A stretch of 64,000 nucleotides of DNA, from positions 62,001 through 126,000 of the forward strand of contig NZ_OY760499.1 in NCBI RefSeq assembly GCF_963663645.1. Reading direction: 5' to 3'. Position numbers and translations under genes: made by a program. The stretch is from an uncultured Trichococcus sp. (lineage in GTDB: Bacteria; Bacillota; Bacilli; Lactobacillales; Aerococcaceae). Shown piece by piece: positions 35,367 through 43,577 of the stretch (its first letter is position 1; every line of letters starts with the position of its first letter). Below the pieces are notes generated by a model. The model was given only the letters and a program-made list of their open reading frames with translations, was not told the origin of the DNA and did not search any database.

Positions 35367-35870
35367 ATGAGAAAGAGAATCTTGCTAACTTTCATGCTCT
35401 TCGCTATTGGTCTATTAGCCTCTTGCTTTAGACAAACGTCTGAAAGAGGTGAAACAGATTTGAACTCAAGGTTACAAGATAGTCAATCATCAGAAAATGG
35501 TATTGAGACAGGAGAAAACAAAATGCAGATACAAGTTCAAGATAACGCGCATACTGTTGTATTTATGCTAAATAATAGTGTTGCAGCAGAATCACTCTAT
35601 AATCAGCTTCCATTGAAAATAATGGTGGAGAATTATGGGAACAACGAAAAAATATTTTATCCGCCAACAAAACTGAATACCAGTAACTCTCCAAGTGCAG
35701 AAGGTCCTGCTGGCACACTTGCCTATTTCGAACCATGGGGAAATGTCGTCATGTATTATGGCAGCTTTGGACGTTATCGGGGGTTGTATGATTTGGGAAT
35801 AGCTGTTTCAGGGGGAGGACATATCAAAGAATTGACAGGGGAAATATCTGTTACCAAGGTTCCTGATTGA
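35367..35870 (+). CDS. Cyclophilin-like-fold lipoprotein
   Basis: The 167-residue protein has lipobox LLASC near residue 19 and a polar linker (~20-55). The conserved part VVFMLNNSVAAESLYNQLP...IFYPP...EGPAGTLAYFEPWGNVVMYYG...YDLG is the cyclophilin-like domain of PF18050 (Cyclophil_like2), a family with no proven isomerase activity. Its codons are clearly more A/T-rich than neighbouring genes, suggesting acquisition. The GAGGCGGG site lies within the first bases after the IS right end, so the element sits directly on the 5' leader. Confidence 0.75.
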   Translation: MRKRILLTFMLFAIGLLASCFRQTSERGETDLNSRLQDSQSSENGIETGENKMQIQVQDNAHTVVFMLNNSVAAESLYNQLPLKIMVENYGNNEKIFYPPTKLNTSNSPSAEGPAGTLAYFEPWGNVVMYYGSFGRYRGLYDLGIAVSGGGHIKELTGEISVTKVPD

Positions 35871-36004
35871 AATCAGTTGGATTGTATTGGTTTGGCAGCC
35901 GCACTTACAATATACTCAAAAAGTCTGTCGAAGAAATTCCACTTCACAATCCGCGCAAGGTTGTGCTATCATTAAAATAAGATTAAAAGAAAGAAGGGGA
36001 TCTC

Positions 36005-36382
36005 TTGACTAAATTCATCAGTTCAGACAAAGCACCCGCAGCGATCGGTCCTTATTCGCAAGGAACAAGAAAGAACGGTTTCATCTTTTCATCCGGACAA
36101 TTACCGATCGATATGGAAACGAAGGAACTTGTTTCTGACCCTGCTGCAGCGACAACTGCCAGCTTAAACAATGTACTGACGATCGTCAAAGCGGGCGGTG
36201 GATCGTTGGAATCAATCGTAAAAGTCAACGTGTTCGTGAAGGACATCAATGATTTTGACGCCATCAACGGCGCATACACTGCATTCTTCGGGGAACATAA
36301 ACCAGCCCGCTCTTTGGTGCAGGTTGCCGCTTTACCGAAAGATGCCGTCATCGAAATCGAAGCTATCGCGGTGAAAGACTAA
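36005..36382 (+). CDS. ridA: RidA family enamine/imine deaminase
   Basis: The 125-residue protein starts with TTG after AAGAAGGGG. YjgF/YER057c/UK114 features: APAAIGPYSQG, FSSGQLPID, and the active-site arginine in KPARSLVQVAALPKDA with the final EIEAIAVKD. It hydrolyses 2-aminoacrylate, the reactive intermediate made by PLP-dependent dehydratases. The serine dehydratase genes facing it are the Fe-S type, which do not need it for their own chemistry. Confidence 0.95.
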   Translation: MTKFISSDKAPAAIGPYSQGTRKNGFIFSSGQLPIDMETKELVSDPAAATTASLNNVLTIVKAGGGSLESIVKVNVFVKDINDFDAINGAYTAFFGEHKPARSLVQVAALPKDAVIEIEAIAVKD

Positions 36383-36392
36383 TACTAATATG

Positions 36393-36434
36393 GAAGAACG
36401 GCTGTCTCACTTTGAGACAGCCGTTCTTCTTTTA
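36393..36434 (+). terminator. ridA terminator
   Basis: GAAGAACGGCTGTCTCA pairs with TGAGACAGCCGTTCTTC, then Ts. Confidence 0.9.
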
Positions 36435-36453
36435 GATAGGATTTTGTTCAGGA

Positions 36454-36948
36454 TGTCCGATTCTTCCTGGCTATCGGACATCCTGCAGGACAGTCGCGCT
36501 CTAGTTGTCCGATTCATACGCGTTATCGGACAACAATCGATCTGAGTGTGTTCGGGATGTCCGATTCATACGGGTTATCGGACAACGATCGATCTGATTG
36601 TGTTCGGGATGTCCGATTCATACGGGTTATCGGACAACGATCGATCTGATTGTGCTCTGGCTGTCCGATTCATACGGGTTATCGGACAACGATCGAACTG
36701 GATGTGTTCAGGCTGTCCGATTCATACGGGTTATCGGACAACGATCGATCTGATTGTGTTCTGGCTGTCCGATTCATACGGGTTATCGGACAACGATCGA
36801 TTTGACTGTGTTCAGGCTGTCCGATTCTTACGGGTTATCGGACAACGATCGATCTGATTGTGTTCAGGTTGTCCGATTCATACGGGTTATCGGACAACGA
36901 TCGAACTGATTTTGTTCAGGCTGTCCGATTCATACGGGTTATTAGACA
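36454..36948. repeat. Ten-copy tandem hairpin array with exact 52-bp period
   Basis: The palindrome TGTCCGAT-N11-ATCGGACA (27 bp) starts at 36454, 36506, 36558, 36610, 36662, 36714, 36766, 36818, 36870 and 36922, every interval exactly 52 bp. The 25-bp linkers are nearly identical among copies (ACGATCGATCTGATTGTGTT-like). The outer copies are the most divergent: the first has a different loop and the last a broken right arm (ATTAGACA). Since 52 is not a multiple of three and the repeats slip frame, the open frames across it are not genes. It lies between convergent ridA and sdaAA. Confidence 0.95.
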
Positions 36949-37014
36949 TTTTTAGCATGGCAATAGTTACAGCACGATGAATCTCAGGACAATCAATTAG
37001 GAGAGAGACGTCCG

Positions 37015-37953
37015 TCATTCGAACGGATCCGCTTTGGCCGGAGGCTGGTCATCCACCCATTCCGGCTTGATTTCCAGTTCCTGACCGAAGATCATCATTT
37101 TCAGGCGGACGCCTTCACGGGTGGCTGCGAGGCCGCCCAAGCCGGTTTCACGCAGGGAGGCGGGAAGGGTTTTCCCGACTTTGCGCATCGCTTCAATCAC
37201 ATCGTCAGCCGGGATCTTGTTCGTCAGCCCGGCCAAGGCCATATCGGCGCTGATCAGGGCGTTGACCGCTCCGATCGCATTGCGCTTGACGCAGGGGATC
37301 TCGACCAGTCCGGCAACCGGATCGCAGACGAGGCCGAGCAGATTGCTGATGGCCATGGCCATCGCTTCCGAAGCCTGCTCCGGCGTGCCGCCCGCAATTT
37401 CGACGGCCGCAGCGGCTGCCATCCCGGATGCGCTGCCGACTTCGGCTTGGCAACCTCCGGCAGCCCCGGAGATCATGGCGTTGTTGGCGATCACCATGCC
37501 GAAACCGCTGGCACAGAACAGCATTTGGACCATCTGCTCCTCCGTCAAATCCAATTTGTCCTTGATGGCGAACATCACACCGGGCAAAGTCCCCGATGAA
37601 CCGGCAGTCGGTGTCGCGCAGATGATGCCCAAGGAAGCGTTGACTTCGTTCGTGGCGATAGCACTCTCCACCGCAATCAGCAGATCGTCTCCGGAAAGCG
37701 TGTTGCCGCGCTGCCGGTAGTTCCGCAACTTCACGGCTTCGCCGCCGGTCAATCCAGTGGGGGAAAACACACCATCGCCTGCCAAGCCTTTTTCGACTGC
37801 GGCTTTCATGACGTGGTAATTGTTGCGCATCTGTTCCCAAATCTCCGCGCGCGTCCGATGGCTTTTGGCCATTTCCTGCAGCAGCATCAATTCGGAAATC
37901 CGTTTGCCGCTTTCCTCCGCGGCGGTCACCAGTTCTGCAATCTTATTGTACAA
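37015..37953 (-). CDS. sdaAA: L-serine dehydratase, alpha chain (iron-sulfur type)
   Basis: The 312-residue chain carries the catalytic domain of [4Fe-4S] serine dehydratases, converting L-serine to pyruvate and ammonia. Markers are TPTAGSSGTLPGV, the NNAMISGAAGGCQAEVGSASGMAAAA block and CDPVAGLVEIPCVKRNAIGAVNA, containing three cluster-ligand cysteines. It is 18 bp downstream of sdaAB, giving the two-gene Firmicute arrangement. Transcription runs toward the 10-copy repeat array. Confidence 0.95.
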   Translation of the reverse strand: MYNKIAELVTAAEESGKRISELMLLQEMAKSHRTRAEIWEQMRNNYHVMKAAVEKGLAGDGVFSPTGLTGGEAVKLRNYRQRGNTLSGDDLLIAVESAIATNEVNASLGIICATPTAGSSGTLPGVMFAIKDKLDLTEEQMVQMLFCASGFGMVIANNAMISGAAGGCQAEVGSASGMAAAAAVEIAGGTPEQASEAMAMAISNLLGLVCDPVAGLVEIPCVKRNAIGAVNALISADMALAGLTNKIPADDVIEAMRKVGKTLPASLRETGLGGLAATREGVRLKMMIFGQELEIKPEWVDDQPPAKADPFE

Positions 37954-37971
37954 AGTGGTATTCCTTCTTTC

Positions 37972-38652
37972 TTAACTGATCAATATCGCCTTTTCGATGA
38001 AAGGCAGCTCGTTGATTTCGTAGATCATTTCTTTGGTGGGGACCGTATCCAGATAGAGGACGACCCATTCGGTATCTTTTTCCCTGAAAATGCGGATATC
38101 AATCAGCGGATAGCCTTTGAATGCGAAATAATTCTGCCATTCCGCTTCGCTGAACAGGTGGTATTGGAGCGTGTTCTGATGGATGAAATAGAGCGGCAGA
38201 TGCGCATCCAAACGCATCGAAAAGTTATCGATATCGACCTGGTTCAGAACGATCGAGCCGCCCCCGATGGAGCTGCCTGTTACGGATATTTTTTTCTTGT
38301 CCCGCTCCAACACCATCGTGGCTGTGTTCGGGTGGCCGACGGGAGAGTCGCCGACCTCTTCGATGAATGTCACGGCTATCTTTTGGGATTCGGCCATTTT
38401 CAGGGATTGCGGGATCATCGGATCATCCGCCGCAAAACCGAGGATTCCGCCGAGGACGGCAAAATCGGTGCCGTGCCCGAGATGGGTATCCGCGAACGAC
38501 TCATAGTAATGGATTGTGACCTTTTTCGGCTTGACCTCGAACAGTTGTGCCGCCGCCTTTCCCAACGCCAGGGCGCCTGCAGTATGCGAGCTGGAGGGGC
38601 CGACCATCACCGGACCGATGATATCGAAAATGCTTCTGAATGTGTGGCTCAT
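37972..38652 (-). CDS. sdaAB: L-serine dehydratase, beta chain
   Basis: The 226-residue chain starts with SIFDIIGPVMVGPSSSHTAGA, the conserved substrate-side segment of the beta domain, and ends with an ACT-like domain (residues ~145-226, YPLIDIRIFREKDTEWVVLY). It pairs with SdaAA. The start at 38652 has a GAGGAGA site. It is divergent from rpiA. Confidence 0.95.
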   Translation of the reverse strand: MSHTFRSIFDIIGPVMVGPSSSHTAGALALGKAAAQLFEVKPKKVTIHYYESFADTHLGHGTDFAVLGGILGFAADDPMIPQSLKMAESQKIAVTFIEEVGDSPVGHPNTATMVLERDKKKISVTGSSIGGGSIVLNQVDIDNFSMRLDAHLPLYFIHQNTLQYHLFSEAEWQNYFAFKGYPLIDIRIFREKDTEWVVLYLDTVPTKEMIYEINELPFIEKAILIS

Positions 38653-38943
38653 GACGATCTCCTCTTCATTATTGGTTGATAAAAGCTTGCTTCTCATTAT
38701 AGCGAAAAGGCTGTCGGAATGACAGAACGCCGACAGGGTTTTTTAGCGGATTTTAATCGCACACGAAATAATATTGAAAAAGCAACTTACGTGGGCAATG
38801 CGCGCGGTTTTCTGATTCATCCATAATATGAAATTTTCATGTGGGAACGCAAAAGCTCTCTCATTATCGGCATTCAAGCATAGTAACGCTTCCTTTCCGT
38901 ATGATATAATGACCTCATCATCCTGAAAGGAACGCGTGAGAAA

Positions 38944-39621
38944 ATGGAACTAAAAGAACTGGTTGGATTAAAAGCTGCAGAATACATCAAAGACGGCATG
39001 ACAGTAGGTCTGGGGACAGGCTCGACTGCTTATTATTTTGTCAAGGAAATCGGTAGACGTGTGAGCGAGGAAGGATTGAATATCACTGGGGTGACGACTT
39101 CGATCCAAACGAAGGAATTGGCTGAGTCGCTAGGGATTCCGTTAAAGAGTGTCGATGAAGTGAGCTGCATCGACATCACCGTGGACGGAGCCGATGAAAT
39201 CAGCGAAGATTTCCAAGGGATCAAGGGCGGCGGCGGCGCTTTGCTGTTCGAAAAAATTGTTGCCGACAATTCCAAGAAAGTCATCTGGATCGTCGATGAA
39301 AGCAAAATGGTGAAACATCTGGGTGCATTTCCGCTGCCAGTGGAAGTCGTCTGCTACGGATCAATCCAACTGTTCAATAAATTCAACGAAAGAGGCTACA
39401 ATCCGGAGTTCCGCAAGACGGCAGACGGCGACTATTATTTGACCGATGAGAAGAACAACATCATCGATCTGCATCTTGGAGAAATTTTGGATCCGAAGGC
39501 ACTTGCCGAGGACCTGATCCATCTGACCGGTGTCGTGGAACATGGTTTGTTCCTTGACTGTGTGGATACCGTTTTGGTCGGTACAAAAGACGGTGTGAAA
39601 GTGATCGAAGCGAAAAGATAA
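38944..39621 (+). CDS. rpiA: Ribose-5-phosphate isomerase A
   Basis: The 225-residue enzyme interconverts ribulose-5-P and ribose-5-P. Motifs [16 protein letters not shown], the catalytic Asp/Asp in [24 protein letters not shown] and VDESKMV are complete. An AAGGAACG site precedes ATG; a TATAAT -10 lies at ~38902. With pdp downstream it connects nucleoside ribose salvage to the pentose phosphate pathway. Confidence 0.95.
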   Translation: MELKELVGLKAAEYIKDGMTVGLGTGSTAYYFVKEIGRRVSEEGLNITGVTTSIQTKELAESLGIPLKSVDEVSCIDITVDGADEISEDFQGIKGGGGALLFEKIVADNSKKVIWIVDESKMVKHLGAFPLPVEVVCYGSIQLFNKFNERGYNPEFRKTADGDYYLTDEKNNIIDLHLGEILDPKALAEDLIHLTGVVEHGLFLDCVDTVLVGTKDGVKVIEAKR

Positions 39622-39699
39622 GCTTCAACGTAGATGCACAAAAACGTTTTGCGCTGTGCTTGATATTCGAAAAGTCAGATTCAGATGGAGGAAAAGCCT

Positions 39700-41001
39700 A
39701 TGAGAATGGTAGATTTAATTATCAAGAAACAAGAAGGCAAAGCATTGACGAAAGAAGAGATCCGTTTCATCATTGATGGATACACGGATGGATCAATTCC
39801 CGATTATCAGATGAGCGCATGGGCGATGTCCGTCTTTTTTCAGGACATGACCGATGAGGAACGGATGGAATTGACGATGGCCATGGCTGAATCCGGCGAT
39901 CAGATCGATCTTTCCGCCATCGCGGGCATCAAGGTCGATAAACATTCAACTGGTGGTGTCGGCGACACGACTACGCTTGTTTTGGCTCCGTTGGTCGCCA
40001 GCTGTGGCGTGCCGGTAGCGAAAATGAGCGGACGTGGACTGGGACATACAGGCGGCACGCTGGATAAATTGGAATCGATCCCCGGCTTCCATGTGGAGAT
40101 CGATGAAGCGACATTCGCGTCCATCGTGAATGAAAATAAAGTCGCTGTCATCGGCCAATCCGGCAATCTCTGCCCGGCGGACAAAAAATTGTATGCGCTG
40201 CGGGATGTGACCGGAACCGTGAACTCATTGCCGTTGATCGCAAGTTCGATCATGTGCAAAAAAATCGCAGCCGGTGCGGATGCGATTGTGCTCGATGTGA
40301 AAACCGGAGCCGGCGCGTTCATGAAGACGGAAGAAGATGCGCGGGCACTTGCCCACGCAATGGTCAAAATCGGCAATCTGGCCGGCCGCAAAACAATGGC
40401 GATCATTTCCGACATGAGCCAGCCTTTGGGTGTGGCGGTCGGGAACGCCTTGGAAGTTGAAGTGGCGATTGAAACATTGAAGGGCAACGGGCCGAAAGAT
40501 TTGGAGGCGCTCTGCATCGAATTGGGAAGCCAGATGGTCTATCTGGGCGGAAAAACGGCTGATTTGGCTGAAGCCCGCGAATTGGTAACCGAGAACCTCC
40601 GCAACGGCAAAGCGTTGGAGAAATTCATAGTTTTCATTGCTTCCCAAGGCGGGAACCCCGCAGTCGTAGATGATTATTCATTGATGCCGCAAGCCTCGTT
40701 CCAAAAAGAAGTTTTGGCTGAGGAGTCGGGGTACGTAACGGAAATCGTTGCCGATGATATCGGCGTGGCCGCGATGCTGCTGGGGGCAGGGCGCGCCACG
40801 AAAGAAAGCACGATCGATCTGGCGGCCGGATTGAAGATCCTGAAGAAAGTCGGCGATCCGGTCCAAAAGGGCGAAGCGATCGTCAGGATGTTCGCCAACA
40901 AAGCAGATTTCGGTCCGACCGAAAAGCTGATCCAGGAAGCCTATTCCATAGGTGAAGAACGAAAAGAAATCACGCTGATACACGGCGTCATCACAGACTG
41001 A
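39700..41001 (+). CDS. pdp: Pyrimidine-nucleoside phosphorylase
   Basis: The 433-residue protein begins [20 protein letters not shown]. It has [14 protein letters not shown] (phosphate-binding), [18 protein letters not shown] and [12 protein letters not shown], with the C-terminal pyrimidine nucleoside phosphorylase domain ([16 protein letters not shown]-like). It phosphorolyses uridine/thymidine. ATG at 39700 follows GGAGG; an in-frame ATG at 39685 is less likely. It probably forms an operon with rpiA (78 bp gap). Confidence 0.95.
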   Translation: MRMVDLIIKKQEGKALTKEEIRFIIDGYTDGSIPDYQMSAWAMSVFFQDMTDEERMELTMAMAESGDQIDLSAIAGIKVDKHSTGGVGDTTTLVLAPLVASCGVPVAKMSGRGLGHTGGTLDKLESIPGFHVEIDEATFASIVNENKVAVIGQSGNLCPADKKLYALRDVTGTVNSLPLIASSIMCKKIAAGADAIVLDVKTGAGAFMKTEEDARALAHAMVKIGNLAGRKTMAIISDMSQPLGVAVGNALEVEVAIETLKGNGPKDLEALCIELGSQMVYLGGKTADLAEARELVTENLRNGKALEKFIVFIASQGGNPAVVDDYSLMPQASFQKEVLAEESGYVTEIVADDIGVAAMLLGAGRATKESTIDLAAGLKILKKVGDPVQKGEAIVRMFANKADFGPTEKLIQEAYSIGEERKEITLIHGVITD

Positions 41002-41003
41002 TT

Positions 41004-41040
41004 AGATGGCTGTCCCTAACAAGGGATGGCCTTCTTTTTG
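41004..41040 (+). terminator. pdp terminator
   Basis: GGC-TCCCT pairs with AGGGA-GGCC around AACA, followed by CTTCTTTTT. Confidence 0.75.
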
Positions 41041-41082
41041 TTTGCTTGCTGGACGGAGAAGGGCGCCGTTCACCGTGTCCAG

Positions 41083-41210
41083 CTCCGGCGAACGGGCCAT
41101 CCGCCGGAGGTAGCCGGTAATGAGTAGCCGCACCTCCGATAAAGCCTGCCCTATCGGAGGACACAAGCAGATTGTGTAGTGAACTCCGTCGAAGCCTGCG
41201 TTCACCGGAG
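41083..41210. repeat. Second CTCCG/CGGAG three-hairpin block (51/50-bp spacing)
   Basis: Palindromes start at 41083 (CTCCGGCG/CGCCGGAG), 41134 (CTCCGAT/ATCGGAG) and 41184 (CTCCG/CGGAG). Arms differ between copies yet stay complementary. It sits between convergent pdp and the MgtC-like gene. Another GC hairpin (CTGGAC/GTCCAG, 41049-41082) directly precedes it. Confidence 0.85.
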
Positions 41211-41301
41211 CAGGGCGGCTCTGTAAATAAATTGCAATATAAATGAAAAGAAGCAACCGAAACGCGTTCCGGCTGATAAACCGGCGGATATTCGCCCCTC
41301 A

Positions 41302-42006
41302 CTATTGGTCGAAGGTTACTTTCGTGATGTCCTTGCTCATGCTCATCAGATCGTTCACCAGATCCTTTTTCTTGTAGTAATGCGGCAAATCGATCCCGTA
41401 GATGACGATGTAGTTCGGCTGCTCGGTTTCCGGATTCTCGATCAAAAACTTCATGTCCGAAGTCTCGATGTTGTTTTCGGAAAGGAACAATTCGATCGCT
41501 TTTTTCAAGTCCTGATGGCGGTATCGGATCTCCACATGCAGACCGCCTATGGAAGTCCTGATTTTTTTGATGATGTGCAGAACGATGTATAGGATCAGAC
41601 AGCCGATGAAAGAAAGAAAATAATAACCCATCCCGACGGCAATCCCGAGGCCGGCGACCGTCCAGATTGTTGCTGCCGATGTCAGGCCAGTGACCGTGTC
41701 CCGTTTGGTGATGAGGATCGTTCCGGCGCCCAGAAACCCGATTCCGCTGACGATCTGGGCGATGATGCGGGTGAAGTCGACCGTGATGCTGGAGGCCACA
41801 TCCGGATTGGCGATCGCCAGGTTCAGGCTGTAATAACCAATTTCGAGCTGGATCAAGGTGATGAGGCAGGCGGAAACGGAAACGATGATGTTCGTCCGCA
41901 GACCTGCCGCTTGGCGATTCTCTTCGCGTTCATAGCCGATGATGCCACCGACAAATACCGCCGCAAGCAAGCGCATCGTTATTTCCAATGTGCTGATCGC
42001 ATACAC
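41302..42006 (-). CDS. MgtC/SapB family membrane protein
   Basis: The 234-residue protein has an N-terminal MgtC domain with about four helices and the conserved GGIIGYEREENRQAAGLRTNIIV loop and FLGAGTI. A C-terminal cytoplasmic ACT-like domain covers ~150-234. Family members bind or regulate magnesium/ATPase-related processes; the role in non-pathogens is unclear. GTG at 42006 is chosen because AAGGGGGG lies 7 nt upstream. Confidence 0.85.
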   Translation of the reverse strand: MYAISTLEITMRLLAAVFVGGIIGYEREENRQAAGLRTNIIVSVSACLITLIQLEIGYYSLNLAIANPDVASSITVDFTRIIAQIVSGIGFLGAGTILITKRDTVTGLTSAATIWTVAGLGIAVGMGYYFLSFIGCLILYIVLHIIKKIRTSIGGLHVEIRYRHQDLKKAIELFLSENNIETSDMKFLIENPETEQPNYIVIYGIDLPHYYKKKDLVNDLMSMSKDITKVTFDQ

Positions 42007-42174
42007 AGCAGTCCCCCCTTTCAAAATAGAGCATTTCTTCTATTCTAATGCACGGGCCGTTTTCTGTAAAAGGAAATGACGATTTTCTGAAAATATGCAG
42101 AATCCTCCCGATTCTTCCGTCAGCATGTGATAAAATGGAAGATATTATGATTTTTTGATTAGAGGAGGGACAAT

Positions 42175-42879
42175 ATGTCGAAAAAAGAATGGCTGGCTGG
42201 GATGAAAGCCATCTATCCGGTTTGTTTCGGCTACATACCGATGGGCTTGGCCTGCGGGGTTCTGCTGCAGCAAGCCGGCTATCATTGGCTGGCGGTCATG
42301 CTGATGAGCCTGCTCATCTACGGGGGCGCTGCGCAGTTCATGGTCGCTTCGATGACGGTGGCGGGGGCAGGCTTGTTGGAAATGGTGATCATGATCTTTT
42401 TCATCAATCTGAGGCATCTTTTGATGAGTTCCAGCCTGGCCCAACGGATCCGCGAGAAGAGCACGGCTTTCGGCGTGTTCTTTGCGCAGACGATCACCGA
42501 TGAATCGTTCGCCGTCAACACGCTGTATTTCAAAACCGATGGCATGTGGAATCCGACGAAAGCGATGGCCGCGAATGTGACGGCCTATTCAACTTGGATT
42601 TTGAGCACGGGGATTGGCGCGATGGCCGGCAAGAGCATCGCTTTGTCGCCGGTTGTGATGAACTACATCCTGATTGCGATGTTCATCTTCCTGCTCATTT
42701 CCCAGATCGAGAACCGCATCGTATTCTGGACAGCGGTATTTTCCGGCATCGCGGCGGTCCTATTAATGAACTTGCTGCGCCATAACATTGCCATCGTCCT
42801 GACTTCGATCTTGGCTTCCGGGTTCGGGCTCTATCTGCAGAACAAAAAAGACGATAAGGAGGGGATTTTGCGTGGATGA
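42175..42879 (+). CDS. azlC: AzlC family branched-chain amino acid exporter, large subunit
   Basis: The 234-residue membrane protein carries AzlC features FGYIPMGLACGVLLQ, YGGAAQFM, FFINLRHLLMS and FFAQTITDESFAV. With AzlD it exports leucine-type amino acids or azaleucine. It has an AGGAGG site and overlaps azlD by 8 bp. Confidence 0.92.
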   Translation: MSKKEWLAGMKAIYPVCFGYIPMGLACGVLLQQAGYHWLAVMLMSLLIYGGAAQFMVASMTVAGAGLLEMVIMIFFINLRHLLMSSSLAQRIREKSTAFGVFFAQTITDESFAVNTLYFKTDGMWNPTKAMAANVTAYSTWILSTGIGAMAGKSIALSPVVMNYILIAMFIFLLISQIENRIVFWTAVFSGIAAVLLMNLLRHNIAIVLTSILASGFGLYLQNKKDDKEGILRG

Positions 42880-43195
42880 TAAAGCGTTGTGGCTCATTCT
42901 TGGGGGCGGATTGGTGACTTTTTTGCCCAGATGGCTCCCGATTGTCGCCCTGAAGAACGCGCGGATTCCGATCTGGTTCCAGAAATGGATGAGCTTTCTG
43001 CCGGTTTCCATCTTTTCGGCATTGATCGCTTCGGATATTTTTTTCTGGGAGGGAAATGTTTCCTTGAATGCAATGGAGAATGCCAAACTGTTGCCGTCGC
43101 TTGTGACAGCTGCGGTGGCTTATTATTCGAAAAACATGATTCTCTCCGTCATCGTCGGCATCGTAGGGATCAGCCTGATGGTGTGGGCACTTTGA
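42872..43195 (+). CDS. azlD: AzlD family branched-chain amino acid exporter, small subunit
   Basis: The 107-residue protein has four hydrophobic segments and the conserved TFLPRWLPIVAL segment. It starts with GTG inside the azlC end, with AGGAGGGG as its site. Confidence 0.9.
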   Translation: MDDKALWLILGGGLVTFLPRWLPIVALKNARIPIWFQKWMSFLPVSIFSALIASDIFFWEGNVSLNAMENAKLLPSLVTAAVAYYSKNMILSVIVGIVGISLMVWAL

Positions 43196-43245
43196 GTTCT
43201 TTCGCTTATTTTTAATGTTTTTGCCATCGTATTTTCATTATTCTG

Positions 43246-43274
43246 TTGACATGCTTTTGTTTGTTGATTATGAT
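43246..43274 (+). promoter_or_regulatory. Promoter of the trpX leader
   Basis: A consensus TTGACA and a TATGAT are separated by exactly 17 bp. The predicted start near 43281 is ~300 nt upstream of the lipoprotein gene, giving a long leader. Confidence 0.8.
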
Positions 43275-43308
43275 GAATGCATACCCAAGGGAAGAGGAGG
43301 CAGTCGCG

Positions 43309-43371
43309 ATGCAAACGATCACGCGTGTAACAGCAACGAATGGAAAAAGCTGGCAAAGCCGCATAGTGTAG
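43309..43371 (+). CDS. Candidate 20-aa leader peptide with one Trp codon
   Basis: An ATG lies 8 nt after a very strong GAGGAGG site, soon after the promoter. The frame encodes 20 residues, starting MQTITR and ending SWQSRIV, then TAG. The only tryptophan is residue 15 (43351-43353), six codons before the stop. The last codons overlap the first strand of the downstream attenuator fold. Such position is expected of a translation-monitored attenuator, not of an ordinary small protein. Confidence 0.6.
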   Translation: MQTITRVTATNGKSWQSRIV

Positions 43372-43508
43372 GTTGATCGTGTGACAGGACTGTCCATAGA
43401 TGCAACCTCAGATTTAGTCTGGATTAGCGTCTATGCGGATTTTTCCTTCTTTTACTTATTCAGGAAACCATTACCGCAAAGACTATTAGGGTCTCTGCGG
43501 TTTTTTTG
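43359..43508 (+). promoter_or_regulatory. Four-strand attenuator ahead of trpX
   Basis: Strand 1 (CCGCATAG, 43359-43366) lies in the leader peptide end and pairs with strand 2 (CTATGCGG, 43431-43438). Strand 3 (ACCGCAAAGAC, 43472-43482) pairs with strand 4 (GTCTCTGCGGT, ~43491-43501), followed by seven Ts: an intrinsic terminator. Strands 2 and 3 can pair instead (TGCGG with CCGCA). A ribosome stalled at the Trp codon would cover strand 1, free strand 2 for strand 3, and prevent termination. Extra hairpins (AGGTTG/CAACCT around GACAG/CTGTC) lie between strands 1 and 2. Confidence 0.6.
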
Positions 43509-43577
43509 CATCCAAAAACGCGTTTCTGATCCGGATTGTCATGTGCAGAAAAATCAAATTTAAAAAATGGAGGAATA

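Noticed and set aside
36546-36857. 103-codon open frame across the 10-copy array, with a repetitive Cys/Ser-rich product
   Set aside because: The 52-bp period shifts frame at each unit and there is no ribosome binding site; the frame is a by-product of the DNA repeat.
36454-36948. CRISPR array
   Set aside because: The supposed spacers are almost identical to each other, the repeat is a 27-bp palindrome, and no cas gene is nearby.
43196-43577. T-box riboswitch upstream of trpX
   Set aside because: The conserved T-box sequence AGGGTGG and a specifier-loop arrangement are absent; a leader-peptide attenuator fits better.
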